Assembly: GCF_009604405.1 (NCBI RefSeq)
Contig: NZ_WEGK01000027.1
Coordinates: forward strand, 1-59,814
Source: Nocardia macrotermitis
GTDB taxonomy: Bacteria; Actinomycetota; Actinomycetes; Mycobacteriales; Mycobacteriaceae
DNA length: 59,814 bases
Direction: 5' to 3'
This document shows positions 1 through 7,256 of the stretch, piece by piece (positions within the stretch are counted from its first letter, which is position 1; the number at the start of each line of letters is the position of its first letter). The notes under the pieces are model-generated. The model was not told the DNA's origin, ran no database searches, and was given only the letters and a program-made list of their open reading frames with translations. The translations under genes and the position numbers were made by a program.

Positions 1-11
1 ACTGACTCACC

Positions 12-83
12 GAAAGGGTGCTCCTGCAACTGCCATATTCGAACCTAGACAACTCGAATTATCGCAGGTCAGAGCACCCTTTC
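12..83. repeat. Long imperfect hairpin / inverted repeat
   Basis: A 12-bp perfect inverted repeat (arm GAAAGGGTGCTC at 12-23, its complement at 72-83) is extended inward by CTGC (24-27) pairing with GCAG (64-67), and a second stem ATTCGA/TCGAAT (37-42 with 54-59) lies in the centre. It could be a terminator of a gene to the left, a cruciform, or the end of a small mobile element. No coding sequence overlaps it. Confidence 0.55.
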
Positions 84-140
84 CTCATACCGACACACGG
101 TGTCGGAATTCCGGTGAATGCGCGAGGTTAGTCTGTACCG

Positions 141-213
141 ATGTGGCGGTGGGGCTCGCCACTTTCCGCCAGCGGGAACAACCGCGGTCTCGCACCGCCA
201 ACAGTCCCTACTT
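141..213 (+). promoter_or_regulatory. Probable fluoride riboswitch (crcB motif)
   Basis: The segment ends about 35 bases before the first crcB start. A 6-bp stem GTGGCG/CGCCAC (143-148 with 157-162) encloses the loop GTGGGGCT. The loop bases GTGGGG (149-154) can pair with CCCTAC (206-211), which reproduces the pseudoknot of the fluoride aptamer. A second helix is possible between GCGGG (172-176) and CTCGC (189-193). Fluoride riboswitches commonly control crcB fluoride exporters, so context and structure agree. Some consensus positions differ, and a covariance-model search is needed for certainty. Confidence 0.65.
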
Positions 214-248
214 GACCAGTACTTTCATGTTCGAGTAGGAGTCTGTCC

Positions 249-752
249 GTGACCGAAGTGCGTCCTTCCGACGGTGTTGCCGTCGAAGCCGATACCACCG
301 ATCCGGGTCCGGGGTGGTTTCGTGAACACGGGATCGTATTGCTCGTCGTCGCGCTCGGCGGTGGGATCGGGGCCGAGGCTCGGTACGGGGTGGCGCGGTT
401 GCTGCCGACGCGGCCCGGAGAGTTTCCGTGGGGGACCTTCGCGACCAATGTCGCGGGCTGTTTCGCCATCGGGGTGCTGATGGTACTGATCACCGAGGCG
501 TGGACCGGGCATCGGCTGGTGCGGCCCTTTTTAGGCGTCGGATTCCTGGGTGGGTTCACCACCTTCTCCACCTATGCCGTGGAGACGCGCAATCTGCTCG
601 CGCCCGGGACGGTGTACGTGGCGTTCGGGTATCTGGCGGGCACGTTGATCGCGGCCATGCTGGCCGTGCTGGCGGCCGTCACGCTGACGCGAAAAGTGTT
701 GTTGCGCAAGCAGATTCCCAGCAAGGATTTCGACGAGGAAGAACAGGTCTGA
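249..752 (+). CDS. crcB: Fluoride channel/exporter CrcB (Fluc), first copy
   Basis: A 167-residue CrcB/Fluc membrane protein. These form dual-topology dimers that let fluoride leave the cytoplasm. Four hydrophobic segments follow a roughly 30-residue polar N-terminal extension. Family signatures are visible: GGGIGAEARYG early, FPWGTFATNVAGCF in the second segment (the Asn that lines the pore) and GFLGGFTTFSTYAVE in the third (the Phe-box and the STYAVE turn). The start is a GTG preceded by AGGAG with 8 bases of spacing. It is 3 bases upstream of the second crcB, so the two are co-transcribed and probably make a heterodimer. Expression is probably raised by fluoride through the upstream aptamer. 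Confidence 0.93.
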   Translation: MTEVRPSDGVAVEADTTDPGPGWFREHGIVLLVVALGGGIGAEARYGVARLLPTRPGEFPWGTFATNVAGCFAIGVLMVLITEAWTGHRLVRPFLGVGFLGGFTTFSTYAVETRNLLAPGTVYVAFGYLAGTLIAAMLAVLAAVTLTRKVLLRKQIPSKDFDEEEQV

Positions 753-755
753 ACC

Positions 756-1118
756 GTGACACCGATCCTGATCTTCGTCGGCGCGATGCTGGGCGCACCG
801 GCCCGCTACCTCACCGATCGCGCGCTCAACGCCCGGCACGACAGCCCGTTTCCGTGGGGGACCTTCGCGGTCAATCTGAGCGGATGCCTGATCCTGGGTG
901 CGCTCACCGGAGCGGCGGCGGGCATTCCGGTGGTGGCGCTGCTGGGTACCGGGTTCTGCGGTGCGTTGACCACGTACAGCACGTTCAGCTTCGAGACGTT
1001 GCGGCTGCTCGAACAGCGCGCGTACTTCTACGCGACGATGAACGTCGTGGTCAGCGTGATCGCCGGGCTGGGCGCGGCGCTACTCGGATTCACCGTCGCG
1101 CACGCCCTGCTCGGCTGA
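756..1118 (+). CDS. crcB: Fluoride channel/exporter CrcB (Fluc), second copy
   Basis: A 120-residue CrcB/Fluc protein without the N-terminal extension of its neighbour. It carries the pore motif FPWGTFAVNLSGCL and the Phe-box GTGFCGALTTYSTFSFE, with four hydrophobic helices. Its GTG start lies 3 bases after the stop of the first copy. Paired, diverged crcB genes usually encode the two antiparallel subunits of a heterodimeric Fluc channel (family knowledge), and this arrangement is inferred here. Its 3' end overlaps a possible short gene on the opposite strand (1080-1256). Confidence 0.92.
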   Translation: MTPILIFVGAMLGAPARYLTDRALNARHDSPFPWGTFAVNLSGCLILGALTGAAAGIPVVALLGTGFCGALTTYSTFSFETLRLLEQRAYFYATMNVVVSVIAGLGAALLGFTVAHALLG

Positions 1119-1256
1119 ACGCGGCCGGGCGGGCAGCCGCACCACACCGCCGTCGAGGTCGAATTCCAGACGCGGCCGGTGTGGCTGGCCGTCACCGGCC
1201 TCGCTGTCCTCGTCGGTCAGCTTCCTACCCGGGAACATTTCACCGATGACACCCAT
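1080..1256 (-). CDS. Possible 58-residue small protein
   Basis: An open frame from an ATG at 1256 with a GGGGAT-like ribosome binding site, ending at a TAG. The product is acidic and polar, begins MGVIGEMFPGRKLTDED, and contains RLEFDLDGGVVRL. Third codon positions are mostly G or C, as in real genes of this genome, and the frame fills the otherwise empty space between crcB and the WXG100 gene. It overlaps the end of the second crcB by 39 bases. I recognise no family, and it could be a chance frame. Confidence 0.4.
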   Translation of the reverse strand: MGVIGEMFPGRKLTDEDSEAGDGQPHRPRLEFDLDGGVVRLPARPRSAEQGVRDGESE

Positions 1257-1324
1257 ATCCCCACGATAGCCCCGTGTGGAGGGCTACGACGACGGCCGTC
1301 GGATACCCCCGTATGGGGAGAGCG

Positions 1325-1630
1325 TCAGCCGTTGGCCTGCCCGGTATCGGCGTTGGTGAGTTCGTCGGCGGCCTCGCGCTGACCGGAGGCGAAGGCGCCG
1401 AAGGTGGTGGCCAGATCGTTGACGCCGTCGAGCAGGTTCTTGCTGACCGAGATGTAGCCCTTGTCGCCCTCGGCGAACTTCTTGCCGAACGAATCGTTGC
1501 CCCAGGGCGTCTGGGTGCCGCTGGTCGCGGCCTTCAGGTTGTTCAGGACGTTCAGGACGGAGCTGTGGATGTTGTCGCAATCCGTTGCGGCCGTTCGCAA
1601 CTGGCCGGGATTGATCTCGATACTGGTCAT
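1325..1630 (-). CDS. WXG100-family type VII secretion protein (ESAT-6-like)
   Basis: A 101-residue, alpha-helical, cysteine-poor protein of the ESAT-6/CFP-10 size class. It begins MTSIEINPGQLRTAA and has the helix-turn-helix signature PWGNDSFGKKF near residue 43, where W-G-N/D replaces the usual WxG. Such proteins form helical hairpin dimers and are exported by ESX systems. The ATG start follows GAGGACG. It lies 11 bases after the upstream YbaB/EspL-like gene, so the two form an operon. No second WXG100 partner is adjacent, so it may homodimerise or pair with a protein encoded elsewhere. Confidence 0.8.
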   Translation of the reverse strand: MTSIEINPGQLRTAATDCDNIHSSVLNVLNNLKAATSGTQTPWGNDSFGKKFAEGDKGYISVSKNLLDGVNDLATTFGAFASGQREAADELTNADTGQANG

Positions 1631-1641
1631 CGTCGGCGTCC

Positions 1642-2106
1642 TCAGTGGTCGGTGTCGGCGATCAGCGGGCGTTGTTCGTCGTCGTTCCCGACCCGGTCGC
1701 GCGGCTGCGGCGGCTCGGTGGACGGGGGCGGCGCGGGCGGCAGGATGTCCTCCAGATCCGGTGCGCCCTCGATGATCTCGGAGAGTTTCGGCAGTCGGGA
1801 GCGGCGTTCGATCAGCGGCTGCATGAGCTCGCGGCTGCGGTTCTGCACGCCCCGCATCGCCGCCTGCGCGGCCGCGGTCACGTATTCGGCGAGTTCCTCG
1901 TAGCTCAGGTCCGCGGCCTCGTGGCCGAATTTGGTCTGCACGACCATGCCGTCGGCGTTGACCGTCACCTGGACCCGGTCCTCCCCGACCGATGCCGTCG
2001 CCGTCAGCTCCGAACGGCGCTGCTGGAGTTCGGCGATACCGCGCATCTGGGCCTGGAGACCCTCGAGCATCGTGGCCGTATCGGCCGCCAACCGCTCGTT
2101 GACCAT
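1642..2106 (-). CDS. YbaB/EbfC-family protein, EspL-like
   Basis: A protein of about 154 residues. The first 100 residues match the YbaB/EbfC fold: a helix with MLEGLQAQMRGIAELQQ, then strands carrying VTVNADGMVVQTKF, then a helix. The C-terminal 50 residues are proline-rich and probably disordered. YbaB-like proteins occur inside ESX loci (EspL of mycobacteria), so an accessory role in expression or stability of ESX substrates is likely rather than a housekeeping nucleoid role. I place the start at the ATG at 2106 because GGAGGTG lies just upstream; a longer frame to 2142 has no good site. It leads a two-gene operon with the WXG100 gene. Confidence 0.75.
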   Translation of the reverse strand: MVNERLAADTATMLEGLQAQMRGIAELQQRRSELTATASVGEDRVQVTVNADGMVVQTKFGHEAADLSYEELAEYVTAAAQAAMRGVQNRSRELMQPLIERRSRLPKLSEIIEGAPDLEDILPPAPPPSTEPPQPRDRVGNDDEQRPLIADTDH

Positions 2107-2144
2107 GACACCTCCACCGTTCGCTCTACGTATCCAGGACATCT

Positions 2145-2165
2145 CATGTCGGTTAATACGACATG
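2145..2165. promoter_or_regulatory. Inverted repeat upstream of the EspL-like/WXG100 operon
   Basis: CATGTCG (2145-2151) and CGACATG (2159-2165) form a perfect 7-bp inverted repeat around an AT-rich spacer (GTTAATA). It lies 39 bases upstream of the EspL-like start and next to the tandem array, so it may be an operator or part of the promoter. The regulator is unknown. Confidence 0.4.
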
Positions 2166-2220
2166 TCGCACAAGGGAATCCGGCACTACGGCAATGCGAT
2201 CTTCGGTTGTCGTGCGCGGC

Positions 2221-2557
2221 CGATCGTCACCACACGACCGACCATCACCCCGCGACCGATCATCGTCACCGCACAGCCGACCGCCACCACACGGTCGATC
2301 GTCACCACACGGCCGATCGTCACCACACGGCCGACCATCACCACACGGCCGATCGTCACCACACGGCCGACCATCACCACACGGCCGATCGTCACCACAC
2401 GGCCGACCATCACCGCACGGTCGATCGTCACCACACGGCCGACCATCACCGCACGGTCGATCGTCACCACACGGCCGACCATCACCACACGGCCGACCAT
2501 CACCACACGGCCGACCATCACCACACGGCCGACCATCACCACACAGCCGATCGTCAC
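2221..2557. repeat. 18-bp tandem repeat array, about 18.5 units
   Basis: Nineteen consecutive units, each starting CGA. Nearly all are 18 bp long and are of two main kinds, CGATCGTCACCACACGGC and CGACCATCACCACACGGC, alternating through the middle of the array; one unit is 21 bp. The last four complete units are the second kind. It lies between the stop of the CpnT-like gene and the EspL-like operon, and its last bases include the CpnT-like stop codon. Because the period is a multiple of three and lacks stops, every frame stays open. No frame looks like a real protein, so I read it as a non-coding array. Confidence 0.9.
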
Positions 2558-5500
2558 TTGAGGTTGAAGGCCACGTCCACGTTCGACGGGCCGGATGGGC
2601 CGCTCCCGCCGGGGTCGGTGCCCTCCGGGTTGGTGCCTTTCGGGTTGGTGCCCTCGGGGTTGGTGCCTTCCGGATTGGTGCCCTCGGGGTTCGTGCCTTC
2701 CGGGTTCGTGCCGCCGGGGTTGGTGCCAGCCGGATTGTCGCCGAAGGGACCACCGGTACCCGGTGTACCTGCGCCCGTCGCACCGTCCGCACCCGTCGCG
2801 CCGCTCGGACCCGCGGCTCCGCTCGCCCCGTCCAGCCAGGTCGCGGCGTCCGGGGCGGTCGGAGCCTCGTACGGACCGGGCAGCGGCAGGTACTCGAACT
2901 TGCGCTTCGGCCGGGTCTTGGCCTTCATATCCGTTGCCTTGCCGAGGAAGTCGTCGTCCCGCTGCTGCGGTCCCTTGGCAGCCGGGGCCGGAGCTGGGGC
3001 TGGGGCTGGGGCTGGGGCCGGCGGAGCGATACGTGCCGGGTTCCGCGGCGGAATCGGTGGCGGCGGAGCCGGACGATTCACACGGGGCGGTACAGGTGCC
3101 GGACGGTTCGGTGGCGGCGGAGGCGCGGGGCGATTCGGGGGTGGCGGAGCCGTCGTCGGGCCCTGCCGCGCCGGGTTGCGCGACGGAATCGGTGGCGGGC
3201 CGCCCGTGCCGTCGCTCCCGCGTCCGGACGGCGCGTGGTAGAGCGAGGAATCGTCGGAGGTGCCGCCGTGGCCGCGCATACTGCCTGAGCCGTAGAGCGA
3301 ATAGTCGTCGCCGTGCGCACCCGGGCGAATGCGCGACGGACCCGCTTCGAAACCGCCGAAACTGTAGGAACGACCGGGCCGGTTGTTCATGAAGGTCCCG
3401 TGGTCGCCGTGACTGTCACCCGGGTGATAGACCAGGGCACCGTCGCGGTCGAAACTCAGAGTCCCGCCGCCGCGCTCCGGTGACACCCGAATCGCGCCAC
3501 TCATGTGCTCGTCGTCGCTATACCACGACTGGCTGTCGTCGTCGCGGCGACCGCCGGAATTCGAGGGGCCGGGACGGAACTGGCCGCGCGGAGGTACCGG
3601 AGTCCGCTCGGAGCCCGTCTGGTTTCGTAGCGGCACCGGAGCCGGACGGTTCGGATTACGCGACGGCCTAGGTGGCGGTTCCGAACCAGTCTGATTCCGC
3701 GACGGACCAGCCTCCGACTGATCTCGCAGCACCACCGGAGCCGGACGATTCGGATTACGCGACGGCCTAGGTGGCGGTTCCGAACCAGTCTGATTCCGCG
3801 ACGGACCAGCCTCCGACTGATCTCGCAGCACCACCGGAGCCGGACGATTCGGATTACGCGACGGCCGCGGCGGCGGTTCCGAACCAGTCTGATTCCGCGA
3901 CGGACCAGCCTCCGACTGATCTCGCAGCGGCACCGGAGCCGGACGATTCGGATTACGCGACGGCCGCGGCGGCGGTTCCGAACCAGTCTGATTCCGCGAC
4001 GGACCAGCCTCCGACTGATCTCGCAGCGGCACCGGAGCCGGGCGGTTCGGGTTGCGGGACGGCCGGGGTGGCGGTTCCGAGCCGGTCTGATCGCGCGGCG
4101 GCACCGGCGTCTGCCCCGGACGCTCGGTGCCGCTCCGGGGCGGCGGCGCGTACAGCGAATCCTCGTCGGAGCTGTAACCGCGCATACTGCCGTGCCCGCC
4201 CCGCGTATTCGGACCCAGCAGCACCTCGTAGTCGGACAGCTGGTCGGAGCTGCCCCGGCTGTTCGGCCGCAGCAGCACCTCGTAATCCGACAGTTGATCC
4301 GAATCGCCGCGGCTGTCGGGGCGCAGCAGCTTCTCGTAGTCGGAGATCTGATCGGAATCGCCGCGGCGCGAGATGGAGCCGCCGCCGGACAGGTTCGACT
4401 CGTCGGGTGCGGAACCGCCACGCGGCGGCGACGCCTTGAATCCGCCGTCCACCGAGGATTCCCACGAGGTCGGTGGCCGCCTCGTCGGCTGCGGCACCGG
4501 CGTCTGCCGCTCGTTCGGGCGGTACAGCTGATCCTCGCCGCCACGCATCGAACCGGGTGCGGAACCGCCGCGGAACAACCCGCCGCCGCGATAGCCGCCG
4601 TTGCCGATCGGGCTGATCACCTCGCTGTGGCTGTTGCCGCCCAGCGAGGCGGGCGCGGAGCCGCCGCCCGGGAAGATCGTCTCCTCGAAGTTCGGGCGGA
4701 AGCCGAAAGTATCTGTCTCGCTGATCGATTCGTCGGAGTTGCCGCGGATCGGCGACAGTGGTCGCCGACCGCCACCGGGTTGGAACAGCGCGTCGTCGCC
4801 GGGGCGGAACATGCCGCCGCGCGGACCGCGCTGGAATACGCCGATCTCGTGGTCGCCGGAGTTGGATCGGCTACTGCCCGAACCGTATTCGTGCTCCCCG
4901 AACGACCTGATCTGGTTGCCCTCGCGCGATGGTGTGGGTTCGAACAGCGATCGATCGTTGCCGCCGCCGAGTCCGCCCGGCCGGGTCCGGATGACCGTAT
5001 TGTTCGTGGACCCATCGCCGAGTCCGCCGCCGTGCTGGCGCGAACGGCCGCCGACGATGTTCGACTCACCGAGCGCGTTCCCGCCGGACCGCCCGCCGAC
5101 GAGCCCCGAACTCGGACCGGACCTGACACCGCCTGAGCTGGAAGGCATTTCGGATCTGCTGCCGCCGGCTCCGGGTGTCTGCTGCGACCGGCCACCGCCT
5201 CCCGGTGACGACTGGCCGTCCTGGGTCGACGTGATCGGGCGGAGCATCTCCGAGTTGTTGCGGCCACCACCGAGACCGGACGTCTCGTTGCCGCCGTCGA
5301 AGGCGAAACCGCGTTGACCGCTGCGGTTTCCACCCACGCCCGGAATCCCGCCGCGCTGCAAAGTGTTGCCGCCCTGATGGATCACCGTCGACGAATCGTG
5401 CTGCTGCGTCGACCCGCCGTGCAGATTCGAACTTCCGCCCTGCTGCGAGCTGTTGCCGCCCGGACGGAAGACGGTCGACGAATCATGTTGCGCCACACCG

Positions 5501-7068
5501 CTGTGCAGGTTCGAACTGCCACCCAGCTGCGAGCTGTTGCCGCCCGGACGGCTCACCGTGGACGTGCCGTCCTGGAGCCCACCGGTCCCGCGCGGGCCCG
5601 ACGTCATCTGTTGCGCGCCACCGCCACCCCGACCGATGGGCTGCATCGCGATGGCGTTGCCATCCGAACCACCTTGCCGCACAGGACCAGCCGTGATCCG
5701 GCCGCCACCGTTCTGAGCACCGCCTCCGTTCAGCGCAGCGCCGCCGTTCCGACCGCCGCCCCCGTTGAGACCATTGCCCCCGTTCTGGCCTCCACCGCCA
5801 TTCAGCCCATTGCCGCCGTTCAGGCCGTTACCCCCGTTCCCACCACCGTTCAGCCCGTCGCCGCCACCATTCCGACCGCCACCATTACCGCCGTTCAGGC
5901 CACCATTGCCACCGTTCTGACCAGCACCCCCACCATCTCCCGGATTGGTCGGAGCCGCCTTGCTCGGATGCGGATCCCGCTTGTTCTTGTTCGACGCCTC
6001 CTTACCCATCCACGCCGAATACCGCATATCGTCCATGGTCGGCGTGGTCCGCTTGATGAACGTGCCACGCGCCGCACCGACGATCGCACCACGCGAAATA
6101 CCACCCACCCAGCCCTGGGGTGACCCGAACGCGGACGGCCCGTAGGCGGCCGCCGCGACCATATTGCCGAACAAGGTGCCGGTCGCACCCGATACCGCAC
6201 CGATGCTCGCACCGCGCAGGACCGCGCCCGCCGGGTACGCGATGTTCTTGCCCAACGGGATGTTCATCTTGGCCAGCGAACTGCCCAGATGTTTATCGAT
6301 CCCGAAACCCATGTAGCGAGCGACTTCGCGTCCGGGTATCGCACCGGCGGCCGAGGCGCCGATCGAGACGCCGAATTCCTTCCAGTCGAAACCGTGCCGC
6401 TTACCGGCCCAGATCTGACCGAGCTGCACCGCGCCGTCCATCGCCGCCGAGGTCGCCGCGCTCTCCAGGATCTTGACCGTGTAGACGCCGACGCCCTTGG
6501 CGCTGGGCAGCAGCAACTTGCCGCCGCTGAGCATCTCCTTGAAGTAGTAGCGCTCCTTGTACGCCGCCAGGTGCATCTTCTGCGCGAGCTTCTCGACGAA
6601 GTTCTGTACGTAGTCCTCGGCGATCTTCAGGAGCGAGCGGGTGGTGGCGATAGCGCCGGACTCCACGGCCGGGGCGGTCGGCGGGAACAACCACGCCCAG
6701 GCGATCTCGGCCGCCAGCCAGGCCAGCGACATGATGATGGTCAGCTTGGTCGCCTGCAACTGGGTGCCCATCTCGAAGGTCGAGTCGGACACCGCCTGCA
6801 ACATCTCCGCCAACGTCTTCAGCGAGTGCTCACCGTTGATCAGATCGTCGAACTTCGCACCCATGCTGTCCGCACCCGCACCGGCGGGATACGCCTTCAT
6901 GGTGTCGGCCTTCGCGTTCTGGACGTCCTTCTCCAGCGCGGTGATGGCGTCCGCGGCGGCCTTCCACTCGCGCGACAGAGCCCACATGGCGTCCTCGTCG
7001 CCGTCGGGCCAGGAGCTACCGGCGATCCAGCCGAGCCAGCGCAGTTCGGGCGGCAGATAGAGAGTCAT
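2554..7068 (-). CDS. CpnT-like giant type VII secretion-associated protein with repeat-rich C-terminus
   Basis: A 1504-residue protein. Residues 1 to about 350 are helical and resemble the N-terminal domain of mycobacterial CpnT and other WXG100-like giant proteins: PPELRWLGWIAGSSWPDGDED at the start, an amphipathic stretch with ALEKDVQNAKADTMKAYP, and a hydrophobic segment LTIIMSLAWLAAEIAWAWLF near 110-130. The rest is low complexity: Gly/Asn-rich (about 370-480), three SDQLSDYEVLLRP repeats, five near-identical 33-residue Pro/Arg-rich repeats, proline stretches, a collagen-like part, and a tail of about ten GTNPE pentapeptides. No toxin domain such as TNT is recognisable. The ATG follows GGAGGTGA with 6-7 bases of spacing. 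Export by an ESX system is inferred. Confidence 0.8.
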   Translation of the reverse strand: MTLYLPPELRWLGWIAGSSWPDGDEDAMWALSREWKAAADAITALEKDVQNAKADTMKAYPAGAGADSMGAKFDDLINGEHSLKTLAEMLQAVSDSTFEMGTQLQATKLTIIMSLAWLAAEIAWAWLFPPTAPAVESGAIATTRSLLKIAEDYVQNFVEKLAQKMHLAAYKERYYFKEMLSGGKLLLPSAKGVGVYTVKILESAATSAAMDGAVQLGQIWAGKRHGFDWKEFGVSIGASAAGAIPGREVARYMGFGIDKHLGSSLAKMNIPLGKNIAYPAGAVLRGASIGAVSGATGTLFGNMVAAAAYGPSAFGSPQGWVGGISRGAIVGAARGTFIKRTTPTMDDMRYSAWMGKEASNKNKRDPHPSKAAPTNPGDGGGAGQNGGNGGLNGGNGGGRNGGGDGLNGGGNGGNGLNGGNGLNGGGGQNGGNGLNGGGGRNGGAALNGGGAQNGGGRITAGPVRQGGSDGNAIAMQPIGRGGGGAQQMTSGPRGTGGLQDGTSTVSRPGGNSSQLGGSSNLHSGVAQHDSSTVFRPGGNSSQQGGSSNLHGGSTQQHDSSTVIHQGGNTLQRGGIPGVGGNRSGQRGFAFDGGNETSGLGGGRNNSEMLRPITSTQDGQSSPGGGGRSQQTPGAGGSRSEMPSSSGGVRSGPSSGLVGGRSGGNALGESNIVGGRSRQHGGGLGDGSTNNTVIRTRPGGLGGGNDRSLFEPTPSREGNQIRSFGEHEYGSGSSRSNSGDHEIGVFQRGPRGGMFRPGDDALFQPGGGRRPLSPIRGNSDESISETDTFGFRPNFEETIFPGGGSAPASLGGNSHSEVISPIGNGGYRGGGLFRGGSAPGSMRGGEDQLYRPNERQTPVPQPTRRPPTSWESSVDGGFKASPPRGGSAPDESNLSGGGSISRRGDSDQISDYEKLLRPDSRGDSDQLSDYEVLLRPNSRGSSDQLSDYEVLLGPNTRGGHGSMRGYSSDEDSLYAPPPRSGTERPGQTPVPPRDQTGSEPPPRPSRNPNRPAPVPLRDQSEAGPSRNQTGSEPPPRPSRNPNRPAPVPLRDQSEAGPSRNQTGSEPPPRPSRNPNRPAPVVLRDQSEAGPSRNQTGSEPPPRPSRNPNRPAPVVLRDQSEAGPSRNQTGSEPPPRPSRNPNRPAPVPLRNQTGSERTPVPPRGQFRPGPSNSGGRRDDDSQSWYSDDEHMSGAIRVSPERGGGTLSFDRDGALVYHPGDSHGDHGTFMNNRPGRSYSFGGFEAGPSRIRPGAHGDDYSLYGSGSMRGHGGTSDDSSLYHAPSGRGSDGTGGPPPIPSRNPARQGPTTAPPPPNRPAPPPPPNRPAPVPPRVNRPAPPPPIPPRNPARIAPPAPAPAPAPAPAPAAKGPQQRDDDFLGKATDMKAKTRPKRKFEYLPLPGPYEAPTAPDAATWLDGASGAAGPSGATGADGATGAGTPGTGGPFGDNPAGTNPGGTNPEGTNPEGTNPEGTNPEGTNPKGTNPEGTDPGGSGPSGPSNVDVAFNLK
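2600..2745 (-). repeat. 15-bp coding repeats (GTNPE pentapeptides)
   Basis: Near the end of the CpnT-like gene a 15-bp unit recurs about ten times in frame, giving GTNPE/GTNPG/GTNPK pentapeptides. Copies differ mainly at the fifth codon. Such perfect-phase short repeats change copy number by slippage without shifting the frame. Confidence 0.85.
3600..4095 (-). repeat. Five 99-bp coding repeats
   Basis: Inside the CpnT-like gene five consecutive 99-bp units encode a 33-residue repeat containing RNQTGSEPPPRPSRNPNRPA followed by PVPLRDQSEAGPS. The copies are nearly identical in DNA, including silent positions, and the main difference is PVPL versus PVVL. This implies recent tandem duplication or gene conversion and probable length variation between strains. 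Confidence 0.9.
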
Positions 7069-7256
7069 GAAGTCACCTCCCCCACCCCCGCCGCCGAGTA
7101 CTTCCTACCAGGACAGCGGATTTCGGTGAATAACCGGTGGCGCACAAGGAAATTCGGCAAGGCGATCGATCCACGCCCGCATCGGGCCCGCAACGCACCC
7201 GCGAACCGCCGGGAACCGTGTGCACCGGAACGCGCGCGATATCGCATGATGGGCAG

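Noticed and set aside
2221..2557. CRISPR array
   Set aside because: Units are contiguous 18-bp repeats with no unique spacers, and no cas gene is nearby.
1645..3288. Long plus-strand open frames across the EspL-like gene, tandem array and CpnT-like gene end
   Set aside because: They are open only because the 18-bp repeats lack stops and the opposite strand is GC-rich coding; outside the array they mirror genes on the other strand and match no family.
7137..7256. N-terminal extension of the histidine kinase
   Set aside because: The extra 40 residues are low-hydrophobicity and unlike kinase N-termini; the GTG at 7257 places the membrane helix near the start.
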